64,000 nucleotides of DNA from Elusimicrobiota bacterium. GTDB taxonomy: Bacteria > Elusimicrobiota > Elusimicrobia > FEN-1173. The position numbers were made by a program, and so were the translations under genes. The notes under the pieces are model-generated. The model had not been told where the DNA came from and did not search any database. It saw only the letters and a program-made list of their open reading frames with translations. Shown here piece after piece: positions 10,537 to 19,841 of the stretch (its first letter is position 1; each line of letters starts with the position of its first letter). The DNA lies in assembly GCA_016714745.1 (NCBI GenBank), contig JADKCG010000006.1:1-64000 (forward strand), read 5' to 3'.

Positions 10537-11781
10537 TCATGTATTTTTGGGATCAGAGGACCCGAGGTGCAATATTCCCGTCAATTGGCCCATGTCTTTA
10601 TCGCCCCGCCCAGAGAGACAGAGAACCACCGATTGAGAGTTTTTCATTGGGCGGACCAGGCGAGGAAGGGAACCCAAGGCATGGGACGATTCCAATGCGG
10701 CGGAAAGCCCTTCGGTCTCGTTTAAAAGTTTAAACCCCGCCAAGGCCTCTTTGTCCGTGGCCGCCACATACGTGGCCCGCCCCGAATCTTTGTAAAAAGC
10801 ATGTTCCGGCCCCACGGCGGGATAGTCAAGCCCCGCCGAAATGGAATGGGTCCCCAACACTTGGCCATTGTCGTCCTGCATCAAGTAAGTGTAGGCCCCG
10901 TGCAAAACCCCGGGACGGCCCGTGCAAAGAGTGGCGGAGTGACGACCAGATCGCAACCCTTCCCCCCCGGCTTCCACCCCAAAAAATTTCACCCTCTTAT
11001 GATCATAGAATGGCGCGAAGAGCCCGATCGCGTTCGACCCGCCACCGACGCAAGCCACCAGAGCGTCCGGGTCCCCTGTCTGGTAATCTCGTATTTGGTG
11101 CTTAACTTCCCGGCCGATCACGCTCTGAAATTCTCGCACCATCCAGGGGTAAGGGTGCGGCCCCACCACCGAACCGATACAGTAAAACGTTGTTTGGACA
11201 TTGGTCACCCAATCCCTCATGGCCTCGTTAATCGCGTCTTTTAACGTACGGGACCCGGACGTGACAGGGATCACCTTAGCCCCCATGCTCCGCATGCGAA
11301 ACACGTTCAGAGCCTGCCGTTCCATGTCTTCGGCCCCCATGTAAACTTCGCAGGAAAGGCTCAAAAGGGCGCAGGCCGTGGCCGTCCCCACGCCGTGCTG
11401 GCCAGCGCCTGTTTCGGCGATCACGCGCTTTTTACCCAACCGTTTCGCCAAAAGACATTGGCCCAGAGTATTGTTGACTTTATGCGCCCCGGTATGGCAC
11501 AGATCTTCCCGCTTCAAATAAACCCGAGGGCCCCCCAACCGTTTCGTAAGATTTTCCGCAAACAGAAGCGGAGTGGGCCGCCCAGCGAAGTTCTTAAGAA
11601 ATCCGTTCAATTCGCGCCGAAAAGTGAGATCCCTCCGGAATTTCCGAAACGCGGCCTCCAATTCGACCAAAGGCGCCATCAATGTTTCTGGGACAAACCG
11701 CCCCCCGTAGGCGCCAAAGTATCCCCGAACGTCCGGAAGGTCCCTGAGAAGAGGAACAGAATGACGATCAAAACCGGTCAC
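10537..11781 (-). CDS. trpB: Tryptophan synthase beta chain
   Basis: PLP-dependent enzyme joining indole and serine to give tryptophan. At 414 residues it is complete. The PLP lysine is in REDLCHTGAHKVNNTLGQ and the phosphate-binding loop is GGGSNAIG. It begins with GTG, preceded by GGAGGG six bases upstream, which fixes the start at 11781. It is the first gene of the trpB-trpA-accD-folC-ROK-lptD-rfbB-ugd run. I see no leader peptide rich in Trp codons or obvious attenuator upstream. Confidence 0.96.
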   Translation of the reverse strand: MTGFDRHSVPLLRDLPDVRGYFGAYGGRFVPETLMAPLVELEAAFRKFRRDLTFRRELNGFLKNFAGRPTPLLFAENLTKRLGGPRVYLKREDLCHTGAHKVNNTLGQCLLAKRLGKKRVIAETGAGQHGVGTATACALLSLSCEVYMGAEDMERQALNVFRMRSMGAKVIPVTSGSRTLKDAINEAMRDWVTNVQTTFYCIGSVVGPHPYPWMVREFQSVIGREVKHQIRDYQTGDPDALVACVGGGSNAIGLFAPFYDHKRVKFFGVEAGGEGLRSGRHSATLCTGRPGVLHGAYTYLMQDDNGQVLGTHSISAGLDYPAVGPEHAFYKDSGRATYVAATDKEALAGFKLLNETEGLSAALESSHALGSLPRLVRPMKNSQSVVLCLSGRGDKDMGQLTGILHLGSSDPKNT

Positions 11782-11854
11782 TGAGAACCCTCCGCCAAAT
11801 AGATTAAACGCTTTAATGCCCTTACTCTTCGCTAAGATCGTTTTAATAAACCCA

Positions 11855-11883
11855 TTGACAACGGGACGATTTGGTTATAAATA
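11855..11883 (+). promoter_or_regulatory. Sigma70-type promoter of the small zinc-ribbon membrane protein gene
   Basis: TTGACA at 11855-11860, a 17-bp spacer and TAAATA at 11878-11883 form a near-consensus promoter. The start codon is only nine bases past the -10 box, so the transcript would have almost no leader. An overlapping alternative -10, TATAAA, lies two bases upstream. Confidence 0.6.
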
Positions 11884-11892
11884 TAGAAGACC

Positions 11893-12219
11893 ATGGCGCT
11901 CTTACCTCACACCACCTGCCCCCATTGCAATGGGCCCGTCACGTTCTTCGAAGTGATGAGCGTCCTGACACCGTTTCAGGCAATTGACTGTTCCACTTGC
12001 GGGGAATTGATCTTTTTGAAACACAAGGTGGAACTCTTTCTCCTTTCCATCGGATTGGCCCTGATGGTTCTTGTTGCCAGCGTCTGGGCCCTTCTGTTGG
12101 ATGCCCTCTCGGCTATCCTCGTTTATTCTACCGGGGCGGCTTTCCTCCTGGGCGTGGAGTTCCTCATCACCGCCACCATCATCCTAAAAAAAGACCTGGT
12201 TGTCCGGCGCAATAAATAA
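11893..12219 (+). CDS. Small zinc-ribbon protein with two membrane segments, function unknown
   Basis: A 108-residue protein with a good promoter immediately upstream. The N-terminus has two Cys pairs, CPHC at residues 9-12 and CSTC around residues 33-36, a probable zinc ribbon. Two hydrophobic segments follow, about residues 47-68 and 73-95, ending in a basic tail (KKDLVVRRNK), so the ribbon probably faces the cytosol. It is the only plus-strand gene in the first 56 kb and converges on hldD, 12 bp away. I do not recognise a family with known function. Confidence 0.75.
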   Translation: MALLPHTTCPHCNGPVTFFEVMSVLTPFQAIDCSTCGELIFLKHKVELFLLSIGLALMVLVASVWALLLDALSAILVYSTGAAFLLGVEFLITATIILKKDLVVRRNK

Positions 12220-12230
12220 AAAAAGAAATG

Positions 12231-13160
12231 TCAGACGCGGGCCGGCGCGGCGTCCCGGGAGCGGAGCCACCCGATGTAATCGATGATTCCTTCTTCAGGC
12301 GTATGTCCCGCTTTCCACCCAAGAATTGTTTCTCCCCTCTCGGTGTCCGCGCATGTCGCGTCTTGATAGAACCCATACGGGTTATCAAAATAGTCCGTCA
12401 GACGCGTTGATCCCAACACTTTGTTGATGACCGCGATCACCTGATTGAAACTTGTTCCCCGCCCCGTCCCCACATTAAACACACCGTTCCCAGGAAATTC
12501 AAAGGCCTTCCTGTTTGCTTCCACCACATCTTTCACGTAAATAAAGTCACGATACTGGTCTCCCCACTTAAAAAGTCGGGGAGATTTTCCCGCGGCTATT
12601 TGACGGTAGAGTTGGTAGATCATGCTGGCCGCAGACTTCTTGTGAAATTCCAGGGGGCCATACACATTAAAGTATCGAAGTCCGACCGTTTTAACGGTCG
12701 GATGTACGTCCGAAAAAACCCGGGCGGCTTTTTCCATCTCCACCTTACTCACGGCGTAAATATTGGCCGGCTGGGGAGGTTGGTCTTCTCGGTTGGGAGG
12801 AGCCCCCTTGCCGTAGGTGGCGGCGCTGGAGGCATAAACGACTTTGGGGCAACCGCTCCGGTCGGCGTATTCTAAAATTCGAACGAACGCGTCGACGTTC
12901 ACGGACATCATGAGTTTTTCGTCCATGACCGTGGTATCCGTGATGGCCGCCTGGTGAAAAATCCCATCGAAACGCCCGAGGGAATCAAAATGGAAGTTTC
13001 GAATGTCCCCAGAATGAATGGTCCCGCGAAAATCGGCCAAGTTCTCTCGGCGGCCGACGTCGAAATGGTCCAGGGCAATGACGTCGTGCCCGCGGGAATC
13101 AAAAGTGAGCGCCACGTTGGCGCCGATCAATCCTCCTGCTCCTGTCACAAGAAATCGCAT
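12231..13160 (-). CDS. hldD: ADP-L-glycero-D-manno-heptose-6-epimerase-like NAD(P)-dependent epimerase
   Basis: An extended short-chain dehydrogenase/epimerase of 309 residues. The dinucleotide motif is TGAGGLIGANVAL and the catalytic Tyr/Lys pair is in NIYAVSKVEMEKA. The block EFHKKSAASMIYQLYRQI and the following DFIYVKDVV match HldD more closely than GalE or RfbB, so the likely role is the last step of ADP-heptose synthesis for the LPS inner core. An RBS (GGAG) precedes the ATG. It follows the TPR gene in the rplM-rpsI operon. A different UDP-sugar epimerase activity is possible. Confidence 0.78.
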   Translation of the reverse strand: MRFLVTGAGGLIGANVALTFDSRGHDVIALDHFDVGRRENLADFRGTIHSGDIRNFHFDSLGRFDGIFHQAAITDTTVMDEKLMMSVNVDAFVRILEYADRSGCPKVVYASSAATYGKGAPPNREDQPPQPANIYAVSKVEMEKAARVFSDVHPTVKTVGLRYFNVYGPLEFHKKSAASMIYQLYRQIAAGKSPRLFKWGDQYRDFIYVKDVVEANRKAFEFPGNGVFNVGTGRGTSFNQVIAVINKVLGSTRLTDYFDNPYGFYQDATCADTERGETILGWKAGHTPEEGIIDYIGWLRSRDAAPARV

Positions 13161-13200
13161 GGGGTCTCCTTCCTTTTTGCTTATTTTAACACATTGGCAC

Positions 13201-14393
13201 TCAAGGAATATCCCGCCAACGCCGGAGAACAGAAGCGGAGAGGCCCATGGGTTTCAGAATTCCGTGAGGGGGCCGGAGAGGACGTTGGATTCGCCCTATT
13301 TCGTAGCGGGCCAAGGCGGTCTCGTATCGCAGTTTAGATCGACGGGCCACAGCCAGGGCGCGGGCCGCTTCGCCCAGGGCGGACCTTCGGCGGCCCGCGT
13401 CTTCCGCCAACCGAGCCAGTCCCAGAAAAGTCATGACGCGCCCCCGATCGTCTTTCGATTTATGAAACAACCGCACCGCTTGCGCGTAGGAAGCCAAAGC
13501 CAATGAAAACCGTTTCAAGCGACGATAACTGCCCCCCAACCCCCAATGGGCAAAGGCCTCACTGCTTTCGTCCCCCAACCGACGATAGAGGGCCGCTGAA
13601 CGACGGTAAAGAGGAAGCCCTTGGGCCGCATCGCCAAAGGTTCGATGGGCATTGGCCTGGCCGCAGAGGCCATAGGCCTCACCGAAAGGGTCCCCTCTCT
13701 TTTTTAAAGAGCGATACGCCCATTGATAATGGTGAGAGAGGCACGGGCATGCCCCACCACGCGTTCCACCCCGGCCAACCCGCAAAGAGCAAAGGCGTGG
13801 GCAGACACGTCTCCGGATTCACGGGCCAATCGCTCGGCCTGCTTAAAAGCGATCAACGCTTGAGGGAAAAATCCGGTAAATCGTTCCAGCCCCCCTAAAA
13901 TCCAGTAGGCGTGCTGAAGAGATGAACGCCCGGAAAGAGATCGAGCGGTGCGCAATCCGCGGAGCGCACGCCGGAGACGCTGACGCGTCTCATCGAAGTG
14001 TCCCTGGCCTCGCGCCACGAGCGCGCGTTCAAGTTCCACCTCCGCCAACGAGAGGTCAAGGCCCTGTTTTTTTACTTGAGCCCACAGACGCCGGGCCTCC
14101 CCGTAACGCCCCAACACGCGGAGACAGCCGCTGACCCCTAAAAGGGGGGCCAGACGTTCAGAGGGAATACGGAGTTTTTGATAGAGGGCCGAGGCAGAGC
14201 GATCGCACAAGAGCGATTCACGAAAACGGCCGAGAGCACGCAAAGCCTCGCCGTCTTTATGGAGGATTTCAGCTTTAAGGAATGGATCGGAAGGTGCGCG
14301 AGACGCCCGCGAGAGGTAAGAATGGGCTTTGCCCCATTGCTCTCGGTCCACGCAGGCCTCCGCCTTCGCTAAGAGCGAGAGCGCGGAGATCAA
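13201..14393 (-). CDS. Tetratricopeptide-repeat protein, function unknown (one frameshift)
   Basis: The two overlapping reading frames (13704-14393 and 13201-13785) join into one protein of about 395 residues by a single-base shift near 13735. It is made almost entirely of helical repeats of about 40 residues with TPR-type Ala/Gly/Leu spacing, for example ALRALGRFRESLLCDRSASA, SQ-free stretches such as GGLERFTGFFPQALIAFKQA, and RLKRFSLALASYAQAVRLF. No signal peptide or enzyme domain is evident. It starts 8 bp after rpsI, so it is co-transcribed with ribosomal protein genes; the partner is unknown. Confidence 0.75.
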
Positions 14394-14400
14394 AAAACAC

Positions 14401-14820
14401 CTATCGTTTCGAGTGCTGGTAGCGTTTGCGGGCTTTGGGTTGCCCGGATTTCTTGCGTTCCACCTCGCGGGGATCGCGTGTCAGAAACCCTTTGGCGCGA
14501 AGCGCGGTGCGCAGGGCGGGATCCATCTCCACCATGGCGCGCGAAATGCCCAACCGAATGGCTTCCGCCTGGCCCGTGATTCCGCCGCCGGCGGTGCTGA
14601 TAAACAAATCGAAAGCCGCCAACGTTTTAGCCACATGGAAAGGTGAGAGGACCGACGCCTTTTGTCGTTCGTTCCCGCCAAAAAAATCTTCTACCGTTTT
14701 ACCGTTAACCACGATGCGCCCTTCGCCTGGAACCACGCGCACACGCGCCACAGACGTTTTCCGTCGGCCTGTGGCCCAGAGCGGACTTTGTCGTGAAATT
14801 TCAAGGGTTGCTTCGGTCAT
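14401..14820 (-). CDS. rpsI: Small ribosomal subunit protein uS9
   Basis: A 139-residue S9 protein of the 30S subunit whose C-terminal tail reaches the P-site tRNA. The block WATGRRKTSVARVRV near the start, GGGITGQAEAIRLG in the middle and the basic tail ending RKRYQHSKR are diagnostic. I use the ATG at 14820, which agrees with the family N-terminus; the longer upstream reading overlaps rplM. It follows rplM by about 20 bp, the usual pair. Confidence 0.96.
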   Translation of the reverse strand: MTEATLEISRQSPLWATGRRKTSVARVRVVPGEGRIVVNGKTVEDFFGGNERQKASVLSPFHVAKTLAAFDLFISTAGGGITGQAEAIRLGISRAMVEMDPALRTALRAKGFLTRDPREVERKKSGQPKARKRYQHSKR

Positions 14821-14842
14821 CGGGAAAGCCTCTCTAAAGGGG

Positions 14843-15331
14843 TCACTTCGCGGAGGCCGGAACGAACGGTCCCCCCGACTTGATCTTAGGGTTCTTGGTG
14901 TCCACAGCAACCGCCATGGGGTATTGCACCGCGCCATCGCCGGCTCGGAACACTTTCAGTCTCCGCATAAAACGAGATCGAAGACGATTTTTGGGAAGCA
15001 TTCCGCTCACGGCAAGCTCCACCACGCGCATTGGATTTTTTTCCAACAGACGTCCGTAAGGAGTCAAGGTTTGACCGCCCCGATACCCGGAGGCGCGAAA
15101 ATCCATCTTCTGAACTTTTTTGTCGCCCGTCAAAACGAGCTTCGAGGCGTTGACAACCACGACCCCATCCCCCTGATCGACATGGGAGGAGAACGTGGTT
15201 TTGCCTTTGCCGCGCAGGAGGCCGGCGCTTAAGGCGGCCAACCGCCCCAGCGAGACGCCGTCGGCGTCCACAAGATACCACCGCCGCACAACGCTGGTGG
15301 ATTTAGGGAACTTTGTGTGAGGGTTGAACAT
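14843..15331 (-). CDS. rplM: Large ribosomal subunit protein uL13
   Basis: A 162-residue L13 protein that binds 23S rRNA early in 50S assembly. Diagnostic blocks are RRWYLVDADGVSLGRLA, the KMDFRASGYRGG region and ELAVSGMLPKNRL. The ATG at 15331 matches the family start and lies six bases past a strong -10 box with no Shine-Dalgarno sequence, so translation is probably leaderless. The C-terminal tail is slightly extended and basic. Confidence 0.95.
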   Translation of the reverse strand: MFNPHTKFPKSTSVVRRWYLVDADGVSLGRLAALSAGLLRGKGKTTFSSHVDQGDGVVVVNASKLVLTGDKKVQKMDFRASGYRGGQTLTPYGRLLEKNPMRVVELAVSGMLPKNRLRSRFMRRLKVFRAGDGAVQYPMAVAVDTKNPKIKSGGPFVPASAK

Positions 15332-15337
15332 GGGGAG

Positions 15338-15366
15338 ATAATACAATATGATTTCGTTGTGGTCAA
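15338..15366 (-). promoter_or_regulatory. Promoter of rplM-rpsI operon, leaderless type
   Basis: On the minus strand TTGACC (15366-15361), a 17-bp spacer and TATTAT (15343-15338) are followed by six bases and the rplM ATG. The expected transcription start coincides with the start codon. Confidence 0.7.
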
Positions 15367-15387
15367 GAATTTTTTTTCGACGGAAAC

Positions 15388-15957
15388 TTAGTGCAATTTT
15401 CTTTTCGACCGAACAGGGGCAAAGCCTTCCGGCTCCACCGGCACGGTTCCGTCCGAGGGAAGATCCGCGGCTTTGAAGGCCGACGGAGGCGCAACGCCAC
15501 CGAGATCTTTCACCATGGCGATTTCCACACACGTGTCGGGGAAATAGGGGCACCGCACACACTCGGTCCACACTTTGTGGGGCAAGTGGTTCTTCTCGAC
15601 GCGAACGAACCCAATCTTCGTAAAAAAGCCGTCTTTCATGGTCAGCGCAAAAACCCGCGTGACGCCCAACGTCCGAGCGTCTTTGACGCACGCGTCCACC
15701 AGTTTTCGCCCGAGCCCCTGCCCTTGATAGTCCGGATCCACACCGAGAGCCTTCACTTCAGCCAAATTGTCCCACTGGACCGCCAGAGAGCAACACCCGA
15801 TCAAGCGCCCCTTATCTTCGGCCACATGAAACTGCTGAAGATTTTCATACAGTTCCGAAATCGCCCGGGGAAGAAGTTCCCGTCGTTCCGAAAACACCCC
15901 CAGCAATTTGTGCATGGGGCGAACGTCCCCGATTTTGGCCCGCCGGATTTTTATCAT
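15388..15957 (-). CDS. GNAT acetyltransferase, short ArgA-type N-acetylglutamate synthase-like
   Basis: A 189-residue GNAT-fold protein. The acetyl-CoA binding motif is in VDPDYQGQGLGRKLVDA. Downstream, KVWTECVRCPYFPDTCVEIA is the Cys-containing tail typical of the short, stand-alone N-acetylglutamate synthases, which make N-acetylglutamate for arginine synthesis. No other arginine gene is near. A TATAAT box lies about ten bases before the ATG at 15957. The last 35 residues are proline-rich and variable. Confidence 0.72.
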   Translation of the reverse strand: MIKIRRAKIGDVRPMHKLLGVFSERRELLPRAISELYENLQQFHVAEDKGRLIGCCSLAVQWDNLAEVKALGVDPDYQGQGLGRKLVDACVKDARTLGVTRVFALTMKDGFFTKIGFVRVEKNHLPHKVWTECVRCPYFPDTCVEIAMVKDLGGVAPPSAFKAADLPSDGTVPVEPEGFAPVRSKRKLH

Positions 15958-16004
15958 GGGAATGGGATTATACCATTATTGGCAACGACGTAGATTTCCG
16001 TCAA

Positions 16005-16110
16005 CGTCTCTTGGCCCGTCCTTCCGGAATGGTTTTATCCGGAACCCATACCGGGTCATTCCGGAGTTCTTCTGCCCGAAAGAAATTCCGGCCAACCCCC
16101 TGCCGAAAGG
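16005..16110 (+). repeat. Diverged copy of dispersed extragenic repeat
   Basis: This non-coding stretch between the acetyltransferase and the oxidoreductase is built of short inverted blocks (CCGGAATGG, ATCCGGAA, CATTCCGGAG). Its segment ATTCCGGCCAACCCC is shared with the MITE at 61184-61332. It looks like a decayed relative of that element; it encodes nothing I can support. Confidence 0.5.
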
Positions 16111-16142
16111 ACGTGAGACGTTGCTCCTACTCACTGAATTCT

Positions 16143-19100
16143 TCATGGACGCGGGGTCGCCACAGGAGAGAGAGACGCATTCCTTTCTCGAATGCGGGAC
16201 AAAAGGTCCTGGGCCCGCCGACGGACCGCCTCCATTTTGGGAGCGCGGACATCTCGGTACCCTCGCACCTCATCGGGGAGCGACAAAATGTCGACGTAGA
16301 GCCGGTAGGTCTCGGCGTCCGCGAAAATATTAAACTCGTCAACGAGCCCCTCATACCAAGAGCGGAAGGCGCGCTCCCCCGCGTGCCAGCCCGGCAAGAG
16401 TTGGCGGAGAATGCCCAGATGTCTCATGATCTGAAGTTGCCATTGCCGTGAACGCCAGTCAAACTCAATGTTTCGACCCAGAACGGTGAAATGGGGTCGG
16501 TTTAAATGGACGTAGTCCAAACGGTCGCCGCGCTCTTCATTGACGTTGTATCGGGCACGGTCCCGCCGATGTTTTTCTTCCCCGGTCAGGAGGTGAGCCA
16601 CATAGACTTCGTCTTTAATGGCCATGACCCGATGGAGGTTCCCCAGTGCCGACAGCGTCGCTTGATAGCCCCGGTCTTTTTGGTCTTTGCGGTAGACGCC
16701 CCAAAGACGGGTCACGTATCGGCGAGCGTAATCGGGCCCGCCCCATTGGAAAAGGTCGTAGACGTATTGGGCCAACCGCGCCCGAGCGGGCTCAGGAAGA
16801 TCCATCCAGCGCAGAGCTTCGTCCATCATCTTGCGGTAAGCCTTCGACCACCGAACACCTCTCAGGAAATGAGAGCGACGCAACAGTTCCGCCCGGTCTT
16901 CCAAGACGTCCAAAGAGCCGGGCAAATGTGGGGCATAACCGGAAAACCGATCCGGCCGTGCGGCGGCGTGACGGCCCAACTCAAAGGCCCGCAGGTTTTC
17001 TTCCCGATCTTGGGCGGGAACCATCAGCGCCACGGCTTTCCTTAAATTTTCGACAGACACCGGCAGGTGCCCCCGCTCATACGCCGCGCCCAGAAGCATA
17101 ACATTGGCGTAGAGCCGGTTTCCAAAATAAGCTTCGGAAATGGCAGAGAAATCCAGCCCCAGATATTCGCGTGAGGCCTCTTGCAGATAAGATTCAAGGG
17201 CGAGGATGGAAAAATCATCTTTCCCCAACAATGTTTTCACTGTTGGCATTTTGTGGGTATTGACCACAGCGGCCGTTCGGTCGGACGAGGCCACGCGAAG
17301 ATTGACTTTGGGGTCCAACCCGCGAACCGCTTCCAGCAAATCGATCCCGATCAAGAGGTCCGCCCGGCCGTAAGGAACAAGCGGAGCGAATATTTTTTCG
17401 GTCTTGGAATAGATCACATGGCCATAAACGCCCCCGTTGCGAATGGCGAGCCCTTTTTTGTCTGCGAAAAGGACGTGATAGCCCTCCATCAGCCCCGCCT
17501 GAACCAAAATACCCGTGGTCACCCCCGACCCCATCCCGCCGACGCCCGCGGTGTAGCAAAACCAGGTGTCTTGAACGCGCGGAGTGGCTCGCGCGGGCAA
17601 AGGCGGGTCCATCTGGCCGGGGAGAGCGGCCGCCGGTCGTTCCCGACGGACAATCACTTCCTCAAAGGAGGGACAGACTTTCCCCTTCGCGCACGCCCCG
17701 TCCGCCACACAGAGAGAAAGGTCGGTGACGATTTTCGGACCGTGCAGGGTTTCTTCCATCGCCAAGCCCGGACATCCGGTGGCGTTGGTGCATTCCAAAC
17801 AAAACTCGCACACTTCCGGCGTAATGTTGATGAAATGCTCTTCAGGGAGATAGCCCTGGTCGTGGATCACCCGCTTTTTTTCCCGCCGGACCCGGCGCTG
17901 ATACGTGATGCCGCATTCTTTATCGGCGATCACCACTTTGACCCCGTCTTTTTGGATGACCTCTTCCAGAAGGGTTCGATACGAATCTCGATAGCCGGGA
18001 TTGACGCGGTACAGGGGAACGCCTTCCTGAGCCATGCCGCGAATCAAAAGTTCTATGTCCTGGGCAAACGTTTTTTGGTCCATAACGTCTTGGGCGGTCC
18101 CCGGCGTGGGCTGGTGGCCGGTCATGGCGGTGGTCTTGTTTTCGAGGATGATGTAGGTAATGTCTTGGTGATTCTTAATCGAGTCAGACACCGCCACCAT
18201 CCCCGAGTGGAAAAACGTGGAATCCCCGAGGAACACCACCTGCTTGTTCTTAATGAACGGGGCGATGCCGGACCCCGTGCCTCCCCCCAGCCCCATTCCC
18301 GAATAATCCTGCATGAGCCCGATGTTGGGTTCAAACTGAAGCATGGAATGGCACCCGGATTCTCCATGAAAAATAACATCCATGGGAGGGCTCTTGTAAT
18401 GGGTTTTCATGTAGACCGGATCGAGAAAATCTTTCTTGATGGCCTTGGTGACCGTCGAAGAATCCCGGTGGGGACAGCCGGGGCAAAAGGTCGGCGTACG
18501 GATGGGGATTGAAATTTTTCGTTCTCCGGTGGCCCGCACCCGGTTCACCGCCGCCCCGGCAATCAGTCCGGCAGACCCATAAATGGACGGGGCCAGATTT
18601 TCGATGGCGGGAGCCAACCGTTGAACCAAAAGCGAGGAGTTCACCCCGCGAAAAGAAGGGATCCCCTCCGTCTCGTTGGGAAACCGTTTGCCCCAGATGG
18701 CCGGGGACCGAACCAAGCGCCCCTCCTGATGGGCGCGTTGCAGAGCGCGAATGATTTGAGTCTCCAAGAATTCACGCTTCTCCTCAACGACGATCAGGTG
18801 GTCCACCCGCTGGGCAAACGACGTCAACAACGCCTCATCCAATGGATAGGAAACGCCCCATTTCAGAACGGGGAAACGTCCCTCCAAACCCATTTCGCGA
18901 AGGGCTTGAATCAGATAACAATACGAGAGCCCCGCCGCCGAAAACCCGATCGGAGCGCGGCCGGAGGGCCCTTCCACACGGTTAAGCCCATGGTCCCGCA
19001 CGCCATTCAAAAACCGTTCGAACCGGGCCGGCAAGGTGGCTTCCCGCAAAGAGGTGTGGGGCGGAATCATGACCATTCGTTCCACCGGCATTTGAGAGGA

Positions 19101-19718
19101 GGAGAGCGTGGTTTTTTGGTGGTGGTTCAGCGCCGGGTACAAGTTCGGACGGCAACGGACCGAGCCCCCCCCGTCAGCCTGGTTCGTGGTGACCACATAG
19201 GTGACATAAAGGTCCGCCGCGCCCGACAGTTCAAACGCGTCCTTTATCCAATCTTTCAATTCTTGGAACGTCGCTGGCTCCATCACAGGCATATGGAGGT
19301 GAAGGCTCAAAAACCGCGAATCCGAATTGATCTGGGTGGTCTCGTTCCAGGGATCGTCCCCCACAATCACCATCGCCCCACCGGCCGGTTTTTGTGGTTC
19401 CGAGAGGTTGCCGATGGCCAACGCGTCAGCGGCCACATGCATACCGACAGATTTCATGATGGCCACTCCCCTCAGGTCGGCCAACCGCGCCCCGTTCAAC
19501 CGAGCCCCGGCCAATCCTTCGTTGTTCGCCATCTGGGCCACGATGCCCTTTTCGAGCAACAGATCCGAGATGCGCGACACCGCGTCAAAGACTTCGGAGA
19601 CCGGCGATCCCGGGTATCCGGTCAGAAGCGCCGCGCCCCCTTCCAGGGCCCCTTTCAAAATCAGCTCATTGCCGGTAAACGGCGCTGTGCCTTCTTCTTT
19701 TAAAAACCGCTTATCCAT
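16143..19718 (-). CDS. Indolepyruvate ferredoxin oxidoreductase, fused alpha/beta/gamma form
   Basis: A roughly 1,191-residue enzyme that oxidatively decarboxylates arylpyruvates (from Trp, Phe, Tyr) to aryl-acyl-CoA, reducing ferredoxin. Domain order: N-terminal pyrimidine-binding domain with QMANNEGLAGARLNG; TPP domain around residues 415-590 with GDSTFFHSGMVAVSD; a Cys-rich ferredoxin-like segment (CEFCLECTNATGCPG, then CVADGACAKGKVC); a gamma domain with AGVGGMGSGVTTGILVQAG; and a long helical C-terminal region like the one usual in the fused enzymes. Start chosen at 19718 because GGAGG lies just upstream. No frameshift is seen. It points to anaerobic amino acid metabolism. Confidence 0.9.
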   Translation of the reverse strand: MDKRFLKEEGTAPFTGNELILKGALEGGAALLTGYPGSPVSEVFDAVSRISDLLLEKGIVAQMANNEGLAGARLNGARLADLRGVAIMKSVGMHVAADALAIGNLSEPQKPAGGAMVIVGDDPWNETTQINSDSRFLSLHLHMPVMEPATFQELKDWIKDAFELSGAADLYVTYVVTTNQADGGGSVRCRPNLYPALNHHQKTTLSSSQMPVERMVMIPPHTSLREATLPARFERFLNGVRDHGLNRVEGPSGRAPIGFSAAGLSYCYLIQALREMGLEGRFPVLKWGVSYPLDEALLTSFAQRVDHLIVVEEKREFLETQIIRALQRAHQEGRLVRSPAIWGKRFPNETEGIPSFRGVNSSLLVQRLAPAIENLAPSIYGSAGLIAGAAVNRVRATGERKISIPIRTPTFCPGCPHRDSSTVTKAIKKDFLDPVYMKTHYKSPPMDVIFHGESGCHSMLQFEPNIGLMQDYSGMGLGGGTGSGIAPFIKNKQVVFLGDSTFFHSGMVAVSDSIKNHQDITYIILENKTTAMTGHQPTPGTAQDVMDQKTFAQDIELLIRGMAQEGVPLYRVNPGYRDSYRTLLEEVIQKDGVKVVIADKECGITYQRRVRREKKRVIHDQGYLPEEHFINITPEVCEFCLECTNATGCPGLAMEETLHGPKIVTDLSLCVADGACAKGKVCPSFEEVIVRRERPAAALPGQMDPPLPARATPRVQDTWFCYTAGVGGMGSGVTTGILVQAGLMEGYHVLFADKKGLAIRNGGVYGHVIYSKTEKIFAPLVPYGRADLLIGIDLLEAVRGLDPKVNLRVASSDRTAAVVNTHKMPTVKTLLGKDDFSILALESYLQEASREYLGLDFSAISEAYFGNRLYANVMLLGAAYERGHLPVSVENLRKAVALMVPAQDREENLRAFELGRHAAARPDRFSGYAPHLPGSLDVLEDRAELLRRSHFLRGVRWSKAYRKMMDEALRWMDLPEPARARLAQYVYDLFQWGGPDYARRYVTRLWGVYRKDQKDRGYQATLSALGNLHRVMAIKDEVYVAHLLTGEEKHRRDRARYNVNEERGDRLDYVHLNRPHFTVLGRNIEFDWRSRQWQLQIMRHLGILRQLLPGWHAGERAFRSWYEGLVDEFNIFADAETYRLYVDILSLPDEVRGYRDVRAPKMEAVRRRAQDLLSRIRERNASLSPVATPRP

Positions 19719-19841
19719 ACACCCTCCAAACAAATGGGTCGAGTTAAAGAATCTGGTGTTGCCACCGGGAGGAGGCGACGTTGACCTGCCTCATTCATTG
19801 GCCCGCGAGATCGAGCGACGACCATTCCCCTCACCCCTCTT

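Noticed and set aside
17181..19703. Plus-strand frames of 360-443 codons opposite the ferredoxin oxidoreductase
   Set aside because: Composition is that of antisense GC-rich code; the minus strand has an intact 1,191-residue enzyme with catalytic motifs.
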